A stretch of 64,000 bases of DNA from Ascaphus truei (GCA_036426205.1 CM071570.1:55426774-55490773); one strand, 5' to 3'; counted from the stretch's first letter, positions 1 to 12,243 are shown. The notes: a model not told the origin generated them from the sequence alone. Numbers and translations: made by a program.

Positions 1-80
1 AATGCCGTTCCCGTCCTGTATAAAAAGCAAAAACTAAAATAAGAAAAATAGCTTTATGGAATTTGAGGCTTTGGATATTT

Positions 81-238
81 CTAAGGAAGCCAAGTACATG
101 ACTTCATTGAAAATGTTATATAATCAAAAACGAATAGACGATACCGTTCTGTGGCTAACAAAATGCTTTTATTTGTGATAGCGTTCGAGATACAATGATC
201 TCTTCTTCTGGCGGTGTTACAATGAATGAAGCCAAAAA
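81..238 (-). mobile_element. Penelope-like element 3' end (antisense fragment)
   Basis: Read on the minus strand, this stretch matches the 3' end of the Penelope-like element at 44455-44570: both carry a block translating as FIHCN, then GRRDQCIS or a close variant, NKSI.LATERY and LF.F, followed by AT-rich sequence. It is non-coding 3' region, and the peptide similarity is only a convenient way to see the nucleotide match. It abuts a plus-strand pseudo-LTR copy at about 238. The rest of the element is missing, so this is a rearranged or truncated copy. Confidence 0.6.
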
Positions 239-279
239 ACACTGATGAGACCCAAAAGGTCAAAATAGCTGTCTGTGAG
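236..279 (+). ncRNA. Decayed hammerhead ribozyme (type I-like)
   Basis: The core CTGATGA (242-248) is intact. Stem II is GACC (249-252) paired with GGTC (258-261) around loop CAAAA. The second core segment reads AAAA (262-265) where GAAA is required, so the essential G is lost. GTC (271-273) would be the cleavage triplet, followed by stem I strand TGTGAG (274-279). The 5' strand of stem I has been replaced: only ACA (239-241) can still pair. Comparison with the copies at 43367-43411 and 44731-44773 supports the identification. This copy is predicted to be inactive. Confidence 0.6.
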
Positions 280-580
280 TGGGTTAACTGGCTTTGCATC
301 TAATCCCATGCTGTGCTTAAAAGCTGTGTGAACAGCAGAGCATTTGCTTGTGAGGGTTCCATGTAAAGATGGATTTCAGGCAAAAGGTGACACATTGTTT
401 GCTCACTTGCATGTCCTTTCCCAGAGTCCCTTACTGCGGCGGAAGCACTGTATGCTGGGGATAATGGTGAAAGGCAGGGTGCATACCTGTCTAAGACATG
501 TGAATGTGCTCACAAGTGATATTTTTATTAGCTATATGCTAACGGTGGAGGTTTTTTGTCACCTTTTTCACCCATCATAA
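239..580 (+). repeat. Penelope-like pseudo-LTR copy
   Basis: Landmarks shared with copies at 43470-43770 and 44613-44970 include GTGCTTAAAAGCTGTG, GGATTTCAGGCAAAAGGT, a CCCAGAATCCCTTGCTGC-like block, TAATGGTGAAAGGC and a terminal CACCCA.CATAACTTA. It starts inside the hammerhead and ends near 580 before an AT-rich tail. No coding function. Confidence 0.6.
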
Positions 581-847
581 CTTAAAATGTATATATATTT
601 TAATCCCTTTGGTGCTGGATATCTCTGCAATATATACACAGTATTTTGCAACCACTTTCTTCACAATACAAATTGAAAAATGAGACTGTCACCCTCTGGT
701 TTTGTTTCTTGCAAAGCATGAACCTTCACATTTTTTGCGTCCAGTTTCAAATGTTATATTTTTATGTGTCATATTGCCAATCATAGGATGACTGACTTTC
801 AGGTATACGTACGAGAGGATGTCATTATTCCAGAAGAAACATTAGAC

Positions 848-1717
848 CAGTGATTTTCACTGGTTCCGCGGGCACCCCTCAAGGGTTCCGCGTCCGCCGG
901 GGGAGATGAGCTGGGATAAAGGTCCCAACTGTACCAAGCATGACAGTATTCTATGCAGCTCCCCAGCAGTGACCCAGTCACTGAAGCCTTCCTCTCTCTT
1001 CTCCTGTCGGCGCCGGAAGTTAGGTCCAACAGGAGGAGAGAGCTTTGGACTAGCGCAGCACTGCAGGCCTCGCCCCATGCTAAGGTGTGTTTGTGTGTGT
1101 GTGTACAGGAAGAGAGGGAGGGAGAGAGTCTAATGGGGAGGGGGGAGATAGGGAGGGAGTCTAAGGAGGGAAGGGAGAGGGAAAGAGTCTTATTGGGGAA
1201 GAGAGGGAGGGAAAGACTCTTAGGGGGGAAGATAGGGAGGGAGAGAGTCTACGGGGAAGATAGGGAGGGGGAGAGTCTAAGGAGGGAAGGGAGAGGGAAA
1301 GAGTCTTATTGGGGAAGAGAGGGAGGGAAAGAGTCTTAGGGGGGAAGATAGGGAGGGAGAGAGTCTACGGGGAAGATAGGGAGGGGGAGAGTCTAAGGAG
1401 GGAAGGGAGAGGAAAAGAGTCTTATGGGTACGAGAGAGGGGGAAGGATGAGATGGATAAAGGGGGGGGGGGGGGGGGGAGAGGGTTGGGGTTCCCCAGAA
1501 TTTCACAATATATCGTATTGGCACAAATATAGTACGGCACATAATACAACCCTAAAGTTTTGAAGGTGTTCTACATGAAAAATCAAAGGTGTTATGCTGC
1601 GCATGTAATACGAGTACAGTTTTCGTAAGGACATTTTTAGGGGAAAAACATAGCATTATATTCGGGCCAATACAGTTATTCTAGGGTTCCTTAACAAAAA
1701 AAGGTTGACGACCACTG
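848..1717. mobile_element. hAT-type non-autonomous DNA element
   Basis: Left end CAGTGATTTTCAC and right end GACGACCACTG form an imperfect terminal inverted repeat of the CAGTGG type known from hAT elements. The 8-bp flanks CATTAGAC (840-847) and TATTAGAA (1718-1725) agree at 6 of 8 positions, as expected for an old hAT target duplication. The middle holds a purine-rich minisatellite. No transposase is seen. Confidence 0.6.
1100..1482 (+). repeat. GA-rich minisatellite ending in a poly-G run
   Basis: A higher-order unit of about 130 bp is built from GGGAGGGAGAGAGTCT-like words and appears about two and a half times (for example the block near 1190-1310 and again near 1310-1430). It ends with a run of about 18 G near 1460-1478. 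The long frames across it are low-complexity and not genes. Confidence 0.85.
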
Positions 1718-1725
1718 TATTAGAA

Positions 1726-4367
1726 AGACAGAAGAGCAGCTTTTCACTGGTGTGCTTTCATTTTATTGCATTCATAGTATACCTTGCTGAGTAACTGGTG
1801 CATTAAATCATTGCCTAAATCAAGTTTTATATTCCATAAACATTGTTCAGCGACCAGAGGCATCCCATCATGCACTATAAACATAAATTGAGCAGTTTAC
1901 ATTCAGATGTTTATTTTGCAGCAATAACTGGGTAATAGCATCCACTATATTAATGAACCAAATGCAGTCCCGTGTATTAGCTTTGCACTGTCATTTAACA
2001 ATTATAATGTAGTAACATTAAAAAAGGAGTTTTTGATTGTGGCAGTAGTGTGGAGCTTACTTGCGCAGCTGAGCTATTACTGCCAGTAAGGTTCTTACAC
2101 ATTTCAAGCAACATATTGTTTTTTTTTTTTTTTTTAAATAATAACATATGATTGTGTTTTCTGTTATGATGGCCTCAAGCTTCGCGAGATGATTCATACA
2201 GTACTGATTCCACACTAGCAATAGCAATGCTGTCATTCCGGCAATGTAACTTTATACTGCTCAGTGTTACAAGGAAATGATGCATCAATAATGTATTTCA
2301 AGAAGAATGTACTTGTTTGTGACATTAGTTTTTTACTCGATTATACATAAATATAATTATGGTAAAATGAGCTAACACCAGACGAGGAGCACTTTTCTGC
2401 CAATAAACAAGCCACTCATAATTCTGCTTTGTTCTGTTTCTTGCTGTTCCTATTTTTTCTCAGTAGCCAGATCAAACAATAAGTAGTGACACATAAGGAT
2501 TTCTCACCAAGCATGTATGAGGGAATGTAGCTACCTGATTCATAAATTACTGAGCTCACTCTCTTCACTCTGATGTTTTATTGATGAACCAAAATCTGTC
2601 TATAGTATTGGCAAATGTCTCTCCTTTTATTTTACTGCTATGACATTGATTGGTATTTCTTATGAATCATTACCTCCATTAAAATGGTTATTGCTATATT
2701 TTGTGACAAGTCTGCAATGGTACAGTCTAATAGAGTATAACAAGTGAACATACAGAATTGACTAAATGAAGGCATACTGTAGGTTCCAACTTCTCACCTC
2801 GGATTGATCAGATCTATTGTATCAGAGCCCTGGTATTTAACGAGAGTCTGGAATACTTTTCCTAAAGGATACAGCTGCTTTTACTTAGCCCAGAAAAATC
2901 TGATAGAGGCTTCATTTGATTGAGGGCTGATATTTTCAGTTACCAGCTACAGACTTTCTATAGTCAGGTGCTTTATCTTTCATGTTCCAGTAAATACCAT
3001 GTTGAGAGGGATATGTTTTCTCCAATTTTATAATTGTGGCCAAGTTACAGGTGTAATAACAGAGAAGACATTGAACATGACATTATTTGCATTGTGCTTC
3101 TGTCCAAGCATTACATGTTCATGGACACCTTCTGAAAATGAATATGCGGGAGTATAATATAATCCTTGAGGTAATTGTACACCACTGGATGTTTAAATGG
3201 TTGGATGATTGGAGTCTTCAGTAATTGCCACTGCCTATGCATCATGCTCTGTAACCCACTCCAAATACCAATACAGAAACCATTTATTGGCTGGTAATTA
3301 ATGTGGCCGAAAGATCAGCGTGGGTTAGCATACCACAAGATCAACAGGGTGTTGGTGCACAAATAGTGGTACATTAGGAACTTCTTCTCTCTGGGACTGT
3401 ACATGGATATTTACTTTACCAGCAAAATGACATTATTCTGAAAAATGTCAAGCATACCTTAATAAAGCCATACAGCTATTTTCTTGACAACTTAGGGTTA
3501 TGTTTCAGAGAATATAGATTTAGGCATCTCAGATGCCGTTTTCCTAACTACCACACTAAAATAATTTTGTAAACATAAATCAAGGCACGGAGATACCTAC
3601 CCTGACCCATGGAAGGCGACTAGAAACCCTGCTCATGTGGTCTGATCAAAGCAGAAAACTATAATAATGAATATAATATATAATAATTATAACTTCAAGT
3701 TGACGAACGAATGCATTTTTACAGAATCTTCCGATATAGTACCATACGTGGGGTAATAGTATAAAAGGACAGGAAAGGAATGCCAATGTATAGTATAACT
3801 ATGTTGGTGTGCTGGTGACAATAGATTTAACAGCCTCTCACTAGGCTTGTGTCTTTCACCCGTCAAATACATATGAAGGTCACGTTTGGGAAGGTTTCAC
3901 TGAGAACCTCTTGCTCAATAGGATCTTAGGTAGAATTTTCCCCCCCTTTGTCATAGTTAATTAATCCTGTGTTCTGCCTCATGCTACCCAAGTCTTCGAG
4001 TCTGATTTCAAGGTAAATGTCTTCAAAGAACACATACGGATGGTATTTAGATAATGTGAGATTTTCAAAAGACATTGTACTGTGAAAATGTTATATCTTG
4101 ACAGCATTTTAATTAAATACTTTAAGCTTCATAATCAGAAGTGTGACTTGAAACTATCGATGCAAAGGCTGTGAAAATAATTTACGTAGCGTGTAAAATA
4201 TGGTCGCGAACCTGTAGCCTACAGTGTTCCAATGATTTTGAATACGCCATGTGTATGAAATTTCTATTAATCACCCTGATAATGTGTTCATGATTATTAC
4301 ATTTATAACTCATCATGTTATTGTTTTATCAAGCTTCTTATCTGCTTTTGCATAGAGATCAGCCTTA
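1726..4367. other. AT-rich intron-like DNA, no gene seen
   Basis: No long frame, clear terminal repeat or tandem array was recognised here. Short T and A runs occur (for example near 2120). The sequence looks like ordinary unique intronic or intergenic vertebrate DNA. Confidence 0.6.
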
Positions 4368-4391
4368 ACATTTTTCTTTCTTTGTTTTCAG

Positions 4392-4421
4392 CAAACTCAA
4401 GTCTTTGCGGAGGCGGTGGAG
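4392..4421 (+). CDS. Candidate 30-nt microexon
   Basis: Immediately upstream are CCTTAAC (branch-point-like) and TTTTTCTTTCTTTGTTTTC ending in an AG acceptor at 4390-4391. Exactly 30 nt later the sequence reads GAG|GTAAGTCAG, close to the full U1 consensus. A length divisible by three fits a cassette microexon. The three frames read QTQVFAEAVE, KLKSLRRRW and NSSLCGGGG; none has a stop and I cannot tell which is used. I do not recognise the gene. Chance pairing of two strong sites 30 nt apart is possible but uncommon. If real, the window lies inside a large, probably alternatively spliced gene transcribed rightward. Confidence 0.4.
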
Positions 4422-5471
4422 GTAAGTCAGTTTAAATGACTGTAATATATTCAGTGGTGGCAGCAGTGACATCGAAAAAATGGATATTATAATTCTGCAA
4501 TGCAATTGTTGTATAGGACTGTAACATTTGTAACATGAATGGCAAAAAAAGTTAAAATCCATCCACAGTAAATTGCTGGAATTAGCATATGAATGCGCTT
4601 ATTAATGTCTCTAAAGATCTTTAAAATTGCTGAAAAATGTTCAATGTTTCTTATTTTAATTCTTTTAAGAATACATTGTGAAGGGGGATAACAATTGAGA
4701 ATGATCATTAATGAATATTTACCAAATGAAAAAAGAAGAAATGAAGGGATTTCAAAATGTGTAAGGTACAGGGTGACATTTCTAAAAAACCAATAACCCT
4801 GCTTAGCATTTTGGCAGCTACATAAAATGAGGTGGCATGGCCAGCTTGGAACATTTCTACCTAACAATAAACCGGAGGCATGAAATCTTCATTCAAGTTT
4901 CACACAGCTCCTTATCCTTAACGCAAATCAACCCAAAAGTAATTAATCTGAAGAACATCACCAGAATGAGGGTCAATGTGTCATTTCTGGAGAACACTGG
5001 TCTTATTTCTTATTTTTTCGGTAAACTGTTTTAAGAATGTTCATGTTGGTAGATCTATGTAAATTACCACACCAACCAATTATAACCTTACTGGATATCC
5101 ATAGGGAAGGTATCAACTAGCCAGACTATTTTGAAGTCTATTGGTTAACGGTCTTGTATGACCCAGATGGTCATCTAATGTTTTTTTTGTTTTTGTTTAA
5201 TAAGATATAGAAGGGCTTTATAAAAGAAGAAAAAAAGGCTAACCTGTGCACTGCAAACTAATCCAGTATAGTAGATTTTGGTGTAGAGTGACAATACAGT
5301 TTGTTGAGATGACAATAGTAGAGCATCTGGCCTAGCACCACCTGGGAGGCAAATTGTGGTAGATATATCTCACCTCAGGCATGAGGACATATTAATACCC
5401 TGACTAGAGCCTGGAATTTTCTCGGGGACCTCTTACACTCTCTTCCAGTCTTATAAAAAAACTAAGTTGAC
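4422..5471. other. No gene seen
   Basis: AT-rich sequence after the candidate microexon donor. No exon, terminal repeat or array was recognised. Frames on the minus strand near 4490-4870 show no family motif. Confidence 0.6.
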
Positions 5472-5474
5472 TTA

Positions 5475-5797
5475 GGCTGCAGGCTAACGGCGCGTGCAGC
5501 CGAATTTCCCGGTCTGAGGAGAGCTGCAGGGGGAAAGACAGGGGGGGGGGGCGTGACGGGGAGTGATGGGGGCACAGCCATGACGTCACCCTGCAGGTTC
5601 ACCCTCAATGGCTGAGCTGCCGGGGGGGAATGCCCTGGCGCTCCGTCGCTAGGTCTAACCATAATTTTAATGCGAGTCTGAAAAACGGCACCGCGCAGCA
5701 TGGCGGCCGCACCCGGGCCCGGACCCATTGAGAAGCGGCTCTTGTCCCCACAGCGGCAGCCATAGCAAGCGCTGCAGTAGCTAGTGGGGACCAAGCC
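5475..5797. mobile_element. GC-rich short interspersed element (copy 1)
   Basis: This block is clearly homologous to 42620-42935: both have GGCGCGTGCAGCC, GAGCTGCAGGGGGAAAGAC, CCATGACGTCACCC, CATTGAG..GCGGCTCTT, CCCCACAGCG and GCGCTGCAGTAG. It is bounded by TTA (5472-5474) and TAA (5798-5800), which hints at a PIF/Harbinger-type TWA target, but the inverted termini match only over GGCT. The two copies run in the same orientation. Confidence 0.5.
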
Positions 5798-5800
5798 TAA

Positions 5801-7180
5801 TGCCAGGAGCAGGTTGACAAGAAGGTCTTTAGCATTAAAGAGATCGGTCACCAGGCACACATTCTAAAAAGAATTGAGTGGAAAGATACAAACAGAACTG
5901 CAGGAGGATTGAGATGGGCAAGAAAAGCTGTACTATTTGTTAAACATCGACAGTATCATGCCACAAAATTTGCATGTGGTTGGGAAATTGGTTAAGTGGT
6001 GCACATATTTCACTGCACCATGGTAGACTCTGTAAGTAGAAAAAGCTTTTAGTCAGAAGTACAAAGCAGTACTTTAGTATTGCATCATGTGCCAATATCA
6101 ACAATGGAACTTTGACCCCACATAGCTCAAAGACAATACCAATATTACAACATGTTATGCACATTTTCAGCATGAGGAACCATCTAAAGTAAACAGAAAT
6201 ATCAGCACCCTGAATCTTGTTCATATCTAGTTTTCCCAGAAGAGAAGTTTAAAAATGCTGTATTTATGTGTAGATATGCTTTTCAAATTTTCTCTATCAA
6301 AAGTGGGAGGCTTCAACCCTCACATAAATTATGGTTTTATAAATTTAATGTCACATTCAGTTGTCTCCTGCAATGTATTGAAAGTAGTGCTGCTGCTGCA
6401 ATCGTCTAAGACTCCTAAATCAGCGTATGCTTCCCTACTCCCAAAATCCTTCTGCTAGTTTCCCATTACATTCCATAATAAAGATAAAGTTCTCCTCCAC
6501 TGCTTTAAGGCGTTACAGTTGTCTGCTTCTCCTTATATCTCACATTGAAGGAAGACTGGACGAGATAAGCAGGAACATAATGAGATTTTAACGGTGCTGT
6601 CCTCTATAGGATCAAAAAGCTAAGGAGAGTTATCTGTTGAAGAAATTATAATTTGGTGATTGATGTCTTTAGGGCAAAGGTAGAAAACCATATAGACACA
6701 TTTTAAAAACATTTTGGAAATTCTCTTTTTCCCTTTTTATTTACAATTTATGGTGATTGCCCAATCTGGTTTGCTTCTTTCCGATGATAAAATAGTCTGG
6801 TTTATTCACACCCCGCACTGTCTGAGTGCTAACTTTATAAGGGGACAAGATTGGGTCAGTAAATCTTTCCCTAAATGTCAAATTATTTTGGTTTGGAAAC
6901 ATTAACAGCACAAAACAAAAATAACCAGTCAGCTAGTTTTAACCTTTGCACTACCAGAAGGGCCTGTAACTCATTTGTGCAGCAATGCATTGCAGGCTTC
7001 TCTAGCAATATACTTAGTAAATATATCACGGTCATTAGTCCTTTTTGGAACTGTACATTTAATTTCTCACATAGCCCCTTTTGCGGTGTTCCCCACTTGT
7101 CCATACAGCACTCTTGCATCACCCTTGCTCCCTTCACTTTTGAAAAGTCATGCTCGAAACATTAGCGCAGACAGATTTCC
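5801..7180. other. Mostly unique DNA with a possible LINE RT fragment
   Basis: Around 6440-6545 the plus strand, with a frame change, reads KDKVLLHCFKALQLSA and PYISH, which resembles the segment just after the RT domain in L2-like LINEs (K.K.LLLTFKALH..AP.YI). The rest shows no recognisable gene or element. The LINE assignment is weak. Confidence 0.3.
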
Positions 7181-7254
7181 CAGGACTAGAGTTGTGACCG
7201 GGGCTCCCCCACCCCCCGTGTCGACATTCTTGCGAGCCCCCCTATTTCACATCT

Positions 7255-7865
7255 AGCGAGCCCCCTCAATTTCCCCCATCTTACTCTTACCCCACAAATA
7301 GACAAATACATACAACCCCCACCCCCAAATACACAAATCACCTCCCAAATACATACAAGCCCCCTCAACCCCCCAAGCACATACAAAATCCCCCCACCCC
7401 CAAATACATACAAAAATCCCCCAGCCCCCAAATACATACAAATCCCCCACCCCCAAATATATACAACCCCCAACCCCCCAAATACAAAAAAACACCCCTC
7501 AAAATACATACAAACCCCCATCCCCCAAATACACAAATGCATACAACCCCCCTCAAATACACATATCACACCCCAAATACATACAAACCTCCCCACCCCC
7601 AAATACATAGAAGCCCCCCACCACCCAAATACATACAACCCACCCCCCAAACACATACAAAACTCCCCACCCCCAAATACATATAAATCCCCCACCCCCA
7701 AATATATATAAATCCCCCACCCCCAAATACATTAAAAAAACACCCCGTAAATACATACAAACCCCTCCACCCCCCAAATACACACAAAAAACCTCTTCAC
7801 CCCCCAAATACATACACACCCCCCAAATACATAAACACCCCCACCCCCCCAAATAAATACAAATG
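7255..7865. repeat. Minisatellite of CCCCCACCCCCAAATACATACAAA-type units
   Basis: About 30 degenerate units of roughly 18-25 bp alternate a C-rich block with AAATACATACAAA. The minus strand has open frames rich in MYLGVGG- and VFGGGG-like repeats, which are translation of the array and not proteins. Confidence 0.85.
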
Positions 7866-8625
7866 TACCTACCTGACCTTGGAGATGGTCTCAGGTAGTG
7901 ATGTACCGGATACCCGGCCAAATTTTCCCTACCTTTTGGAGAACGGCGGGAGCAGAGCAGCAGAAGATACTAGCCTGCAGCCAGCGGGGGAGGAGGATGA
8001 TGACGACATCCTGGTGGCGGGGAGGAAGACGATAACGACATCATGGTGGATGCCGCTGTAGCAGCAGCAGACACCGCAAGTCGGAAGACTTCCGGGTCAG
8101 ACCGCTAGGGCAGGCTCCTCCCAGGCTGTCCTCTAGTGCCACTCTGCTCCTGCACACATGTTCCTGTGCTCCCACCGCCACCAGGATGTCGCCGTCGTTT
8201 TCCTCACTGTCACCAGGATGTTGTCCTCCTCACCCTCCGCCGCTGGCTGCATAAACCTAAAGTGATTACCGTGATTCTCTTTTTAAGTCTCCCAACATAC
8301 TGATTGGATTATAAGCTCTTTTGCACTGTATCTTAGAAGGCAAGTGACTACTTCTTATACAGTATGAGTGTGTCACGCACAACGGATGGCTACAGAACAT
8401 TTGAACAAGATAATTCAAAACTTAGGTTTAATTACATCTATGGAGGACTCTTATGGCGGTCCATAGTAGGCATTGCAAACTGTAACAAACTTATACTTGA
8501 TTTGTTAAATTTCATTACAATGAAATGTTTCATGTCTGCTTCTCTAAATGTAAATAGCATTCAGTCTTTCTAAGTTTGTCATACACAGCTCACTATTGAA
8601 TTAAATGCAATAATACATAACTAAC

Positions 8626-10305
8626 TGTCACGGTAACTTATGACAAGATATAATTTACACCAAAATACCTGGGTTGAACTGAACACGGCTGAGATATGAT
8701 AAAATATAATTTATTCCTTGAAAAAGGTGAACACACGAGATATACAAATAACAGACAAAATATAGACACTTACTTAAGATGGAATGATGAAACAGTCAGA
8801 AATCTGGACTGGCAGTTCATACAGCAATCTTGAAAATCACAAAGACAATTGAGTAAGGGCTGAGCCTGGTTTAAATACAATTTTCAGCCCATCTCTTAAC
8901 CCTAGGCGCCCAACTGGCTAGTGGAGTCGTTTGAAGTAGATTCTTCTTCCCCTGCAAGTGTGAATTATGACACTTACAAACCACTCAGCCCCTTTGTTCT
9001 TGGCCCTAGTGTAAACAATCTGGGCGGTTAACCTTTGATCAGAGGGCTTATGCTAAACCATCTGTCTGCCCCCCTGCCTAATTGCATTGCAGATGGGCTC
9101 TGCGTTTTCCTATCAGATCCAAAATACTATTCACAGCTTAATATCTTCACATATTAATAGGTTCTGTTCTGTTGGGCTCAGTGGGTCGAAACCTGCCAGT
9201 TTTTTATGCCGACAATGACTTTACATATTGGCCAAGTTTCAGCTCTCTGCAACCCCCAGAACCGGAGATACATAAATGCACTTTAAAACACTTTTTAAAA
9301 TACAGGATTCGTCCCTTTAAAATGAATCTCTGCTTTTCACTTTTTCCCCATTGAAATCAACGGGTTCCGCCACCATAGCGTTGAATGGCGGGCTCCGCCG
9401 TTGCCGTCAATGGGGTTCCCCGCCATAGACTTTCAATGGAGAGGCGCCGCCATTGAAGTCTATGGAAAAAACAAAAATCTGTACCTTTGCCCACACTCCG
9501 TCTGGTTGATCGGAGAGGGCTGGGAATGGCCATGCATTAATGCCGGAACCTTGGCTACATGTCACCCAAATCCCAGCTCTCTGGTCCTTCCGGAACCGGA
9601 GATATGGACTTACATTTTTCACCATTTCGCACTTAGCCGTTTTCACGCCACGCGGCTTTTCCCCATTGGAATCAATGGCAGGCGCCACCATAGACAATGC
9701 ATGGCGCACGCCGCCATTGGATTCAATGGGGCCTCCGCTCCGCCATTATAGTCAATGGGGCGACCCTTTTTCTCCACTCGACCCTTTACGGGGGTCCCTC
9801 ATTCCCGGACGGTGTGGGTCATGTGTGGGGGTTCCTAGGGGCTAGGGGCAAGAAGAATTTTATTCCCAGGTGCCCTAGAACCTAAGATTCCCACGACAAT
9901 TGTCATTGAACTTGACTGAAGTGATTAAGCTCTTTTCAAAGACATAGTATCCGCTTTTGCGGTTTGGATGGCTGCCAACCTGTTCCTGAAGAGTGGCGTC
10001 GAGGAATCCTCATTGAAGTCAATGGCCCCATTGACAAAAGCGGGAAAAGGGAACAAAGGGCTATAATCACTGAATTAACATTAACCCCTTCCCTCCCGCA
10101 TCAACCCTAGTGTATGTGTTGGTGCAAACACTAGGATGAGACAATACATTTTTACAGGGGAATAAACAGTTGGGTTCTGAAGCAAGATAAAAACATATTA
10201 ATGGACCCCAGTCCAGTTAACCCCTTGCTTCCCAAGTGAGAGCAGGGGGTGGCCAAATGGGGTGTAACCCCTTTAATCCCGGGCCAAACCACCTCTCCCA
10301 TGACA
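8626..10305 (-). mobile_element. Solo LTR, 1.68 kb, with 5-bp target duplication
   Basis: The block starts TGTCACGG and ends CCATGACA, giving the TG...CA termini of an LTR with inverted ends TGTCA/TGACA. It is flanked by identical 5-bp repeats CTAAC at 8621-8625 and 10306-10310. No second LTR, primer site or gag/pol frame is present, so it is a solo LTR left by recombination. On the minus strand an AATAAA lies near the 3' end (around 8710), which suggests minus orientation. Whether it belongs to Gypsy or an endogenous retrovirus cannot be told from the LTR alone. Confidence 0.7.
9345..9790. repeat. Degenerate CCATTGAA.TCAATGG palindrome cluster inside the LTR
   Basis: Several near-palindromes built on CCATTG and CAATGG with GCCGCC/GGCGCC spacers recur about every 40-60 bp (for example near 9350, 9405, 9435, 9450, 9665, 9710 and 9750). 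They lie inside the solo LTR and could be a variable-number or regulatory part of it. Confidence 0.55.
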
Positions 10306-11436
10306 CTAACTATTCTACTTTTAAAATCGTTAGACTATTATACTTATTGTTCCAGAATTATAGGTCTACACTATTAAGATTGGTGTAGCAAAAATGTTGT
10401 TATTTTCTTTACAAATGGGGATAAATTGCAACGGAATTACAGATCTGTCAAATCGACATCAGTAGTAGGGAAGCTTCTTGAAGCTATTATAAAAGTATAA
10501 TATTCAGGAATTACTTTTGAACATACAATTTGTAATAATAATGTTAGTTATGCAATTAGCCTTATTTGCTTCTTTGAGGAACTAGCTACATAAGTTCAAC
10601 CTATGTTAAATTTAGGTGACCGGTATTTATCCTATATTTATATTTACAATATTTTGATCCATAAGAAGACAAAGAAAATACCCCATTGAAACATTATCCA
10701 ATGGTGTCTCATAAGGGGAAAAATAAATTCCTTCCTGACTCCAATTAATGGCAATTAGATTTGTCCCTTGATTAACATCCTTCACATGTGTATGTATTTG
10801 ATATATCCTTGTATACATTTCTAAAAAAAAAAAAAAAAAGAGGTCCAACTTTTTTTTTTTAGATGTCTTTTGTATCTGCCATCACATTTTCTCTTTTGTA
10901 ATCTTTTTGTTATTAAGGTACTTAAGAACTTTTTAGTGTTGATCTTATTTTTTATTGCAATCCTAAATGAGACCATGTATGATCACTGTTTCCCAGATGT
11001 TCCCTGACGTGTATATTTGTTATTATTTGGGTAATGTAATTGTCTTTTAGCACCCCCAAAAACTTGTTTCCTTTAGTTGTATTGCTAATCTCATTGCTCC
11101 AATCTGTGCCTCTGTAATTAAAATCACCCATTATGAAAACATGACCTCGTTTTGCTGCCTTTTCCATTTGCAAAAGTATTTGGTCTTTCTCAGTCTTACA
11201 GATATTTGGTGGTTTATAGCAGATCCCTACAAACATTTTCGTTGTACTTTTACCTCCACTGCCAATTTCTATCCACAAAGTCTCCACATTTTCATCATCA
11301 ATCCCTTCATAAAGCCTTAAAATAGGATTTTAATCCAGTTTAACATATAAGCATACTCTTCTATTTCTCGTTCCCTCAGAAAGATCGTCTAAATCAACTG
11401 CCCAGTTATGAGTTTCATCCCACCTTGTTTCAGTAA

Positions 11437-12243
11437 GGCTGCGATCCCGCTGCGGCCGGCGTCGCGCACGGCCGCGGGCCACCAGACCCTTACCCAAATG
11501 GTCCTTGCCCCCGCTGCCTCCTTCCGGCAGGGCTGACTGCGTACTGTGACGCGTCAGCCTGCTGGAGCTACAACCTCCTTGTGCTTTTCAGCGCTGATGC
11601 GTCACGTGGTGCAGCAGTCAGCCAATGAGGAGGGGAGGGAGGTGACCACCCTGTCTGTGCAACCGTGCATAGCGCCCCCCCCCCCTCCTCTGGTGCCCGT
11701 TTCACAGGCTGCCCCTACTCCGGGAGGGGGGAGAGGAGGGGGGCTCCGGGAGGGGTTGGAGAGGAACCGACAGGGGGGAGAGGGACCGACAGGTTAGGGG
11801 GGACAGCACGAGAGCCCCCCCACTCAAACCACACACCCCCACCCCCTCTCCCTACGGACCGCAGGAGCGGTCAATTGCAGGGGCTGCTGAGGGGCTGCTG
11901 TGGGGCTGAGGGGCTGCTGTGGGGCTGCTGTGGGGCTGAGGGGCTGCAGCGCTGTGCTGTGGGGCTGCTGTGGGGCTGAGGGGCTGCTGTGGGGCTGAGG
12001 GGTTGCTGTGCGGCTGAGGGGCTGCTGTGGGGCTGAGGGGCTGCTGTGGGGCTGAGGGGCTGCAGCGCTGTGCTGTGGGGCTGTGTGATGGTCACGCCCC
12101 CTCACGTCATGGCCGCGCCCCCCCACCCATTTTGGCCACGCCCGCTCCCGGCTCCCTACAGACCGCATATCGCGGTCTGTGCCTGTCAGCGCGCCGCCTG
12201 TCTGCAGTGCGGGCGTGCTGACTGAGGGAGCGGGGCCTTAGCC
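11437..12243. mobile_element. PIF/Harbinger-type element inserted in the LINE
   Basis: The termini GGCTGCGATCCCGC and (reverse-complemented) GGCTAAGGCCCCGC match at about 10 of 14 positions. Identical 3-bp repeats TAA flank it at 11434-11436 and 12244-12246, fitting the TWA target of PIF/Harbinger elements. Removing the element and one TAA puts the two halves of the LINE endonuclease in one reading frame, which fixes the borders. It is GC-rich, about 807 bp, and has no transposase. Confidence 0.75.
11880..12085. repeat. GGGGCTGCTGTGGGGCTGAG minisatellite
   Basis: Roughly ten units of 10-20 bp alternate GGGGCTGCTGT and GGGGCTGAG, with a longer repeat containing GCAGCGCTGTGCTGTG seen twice (near 11945 and 12062). 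It lies inside the PIF/Harbinger-type element. Confidence 0.85.

Noticed and set aside
953..1563. Arginine/glutamate-rich frames on the plus strand
   Set aside because: Purine-rich minisatellite within the hAT-type element; no domain.
7186..7921. Long glycine- and tyrosine-rich minus-strand frames (VFGGGG, MYLGVG)
   Set aside because: They are in-frame translation of the C-rich minisatellite at 7255-7865, with no start context or domain.
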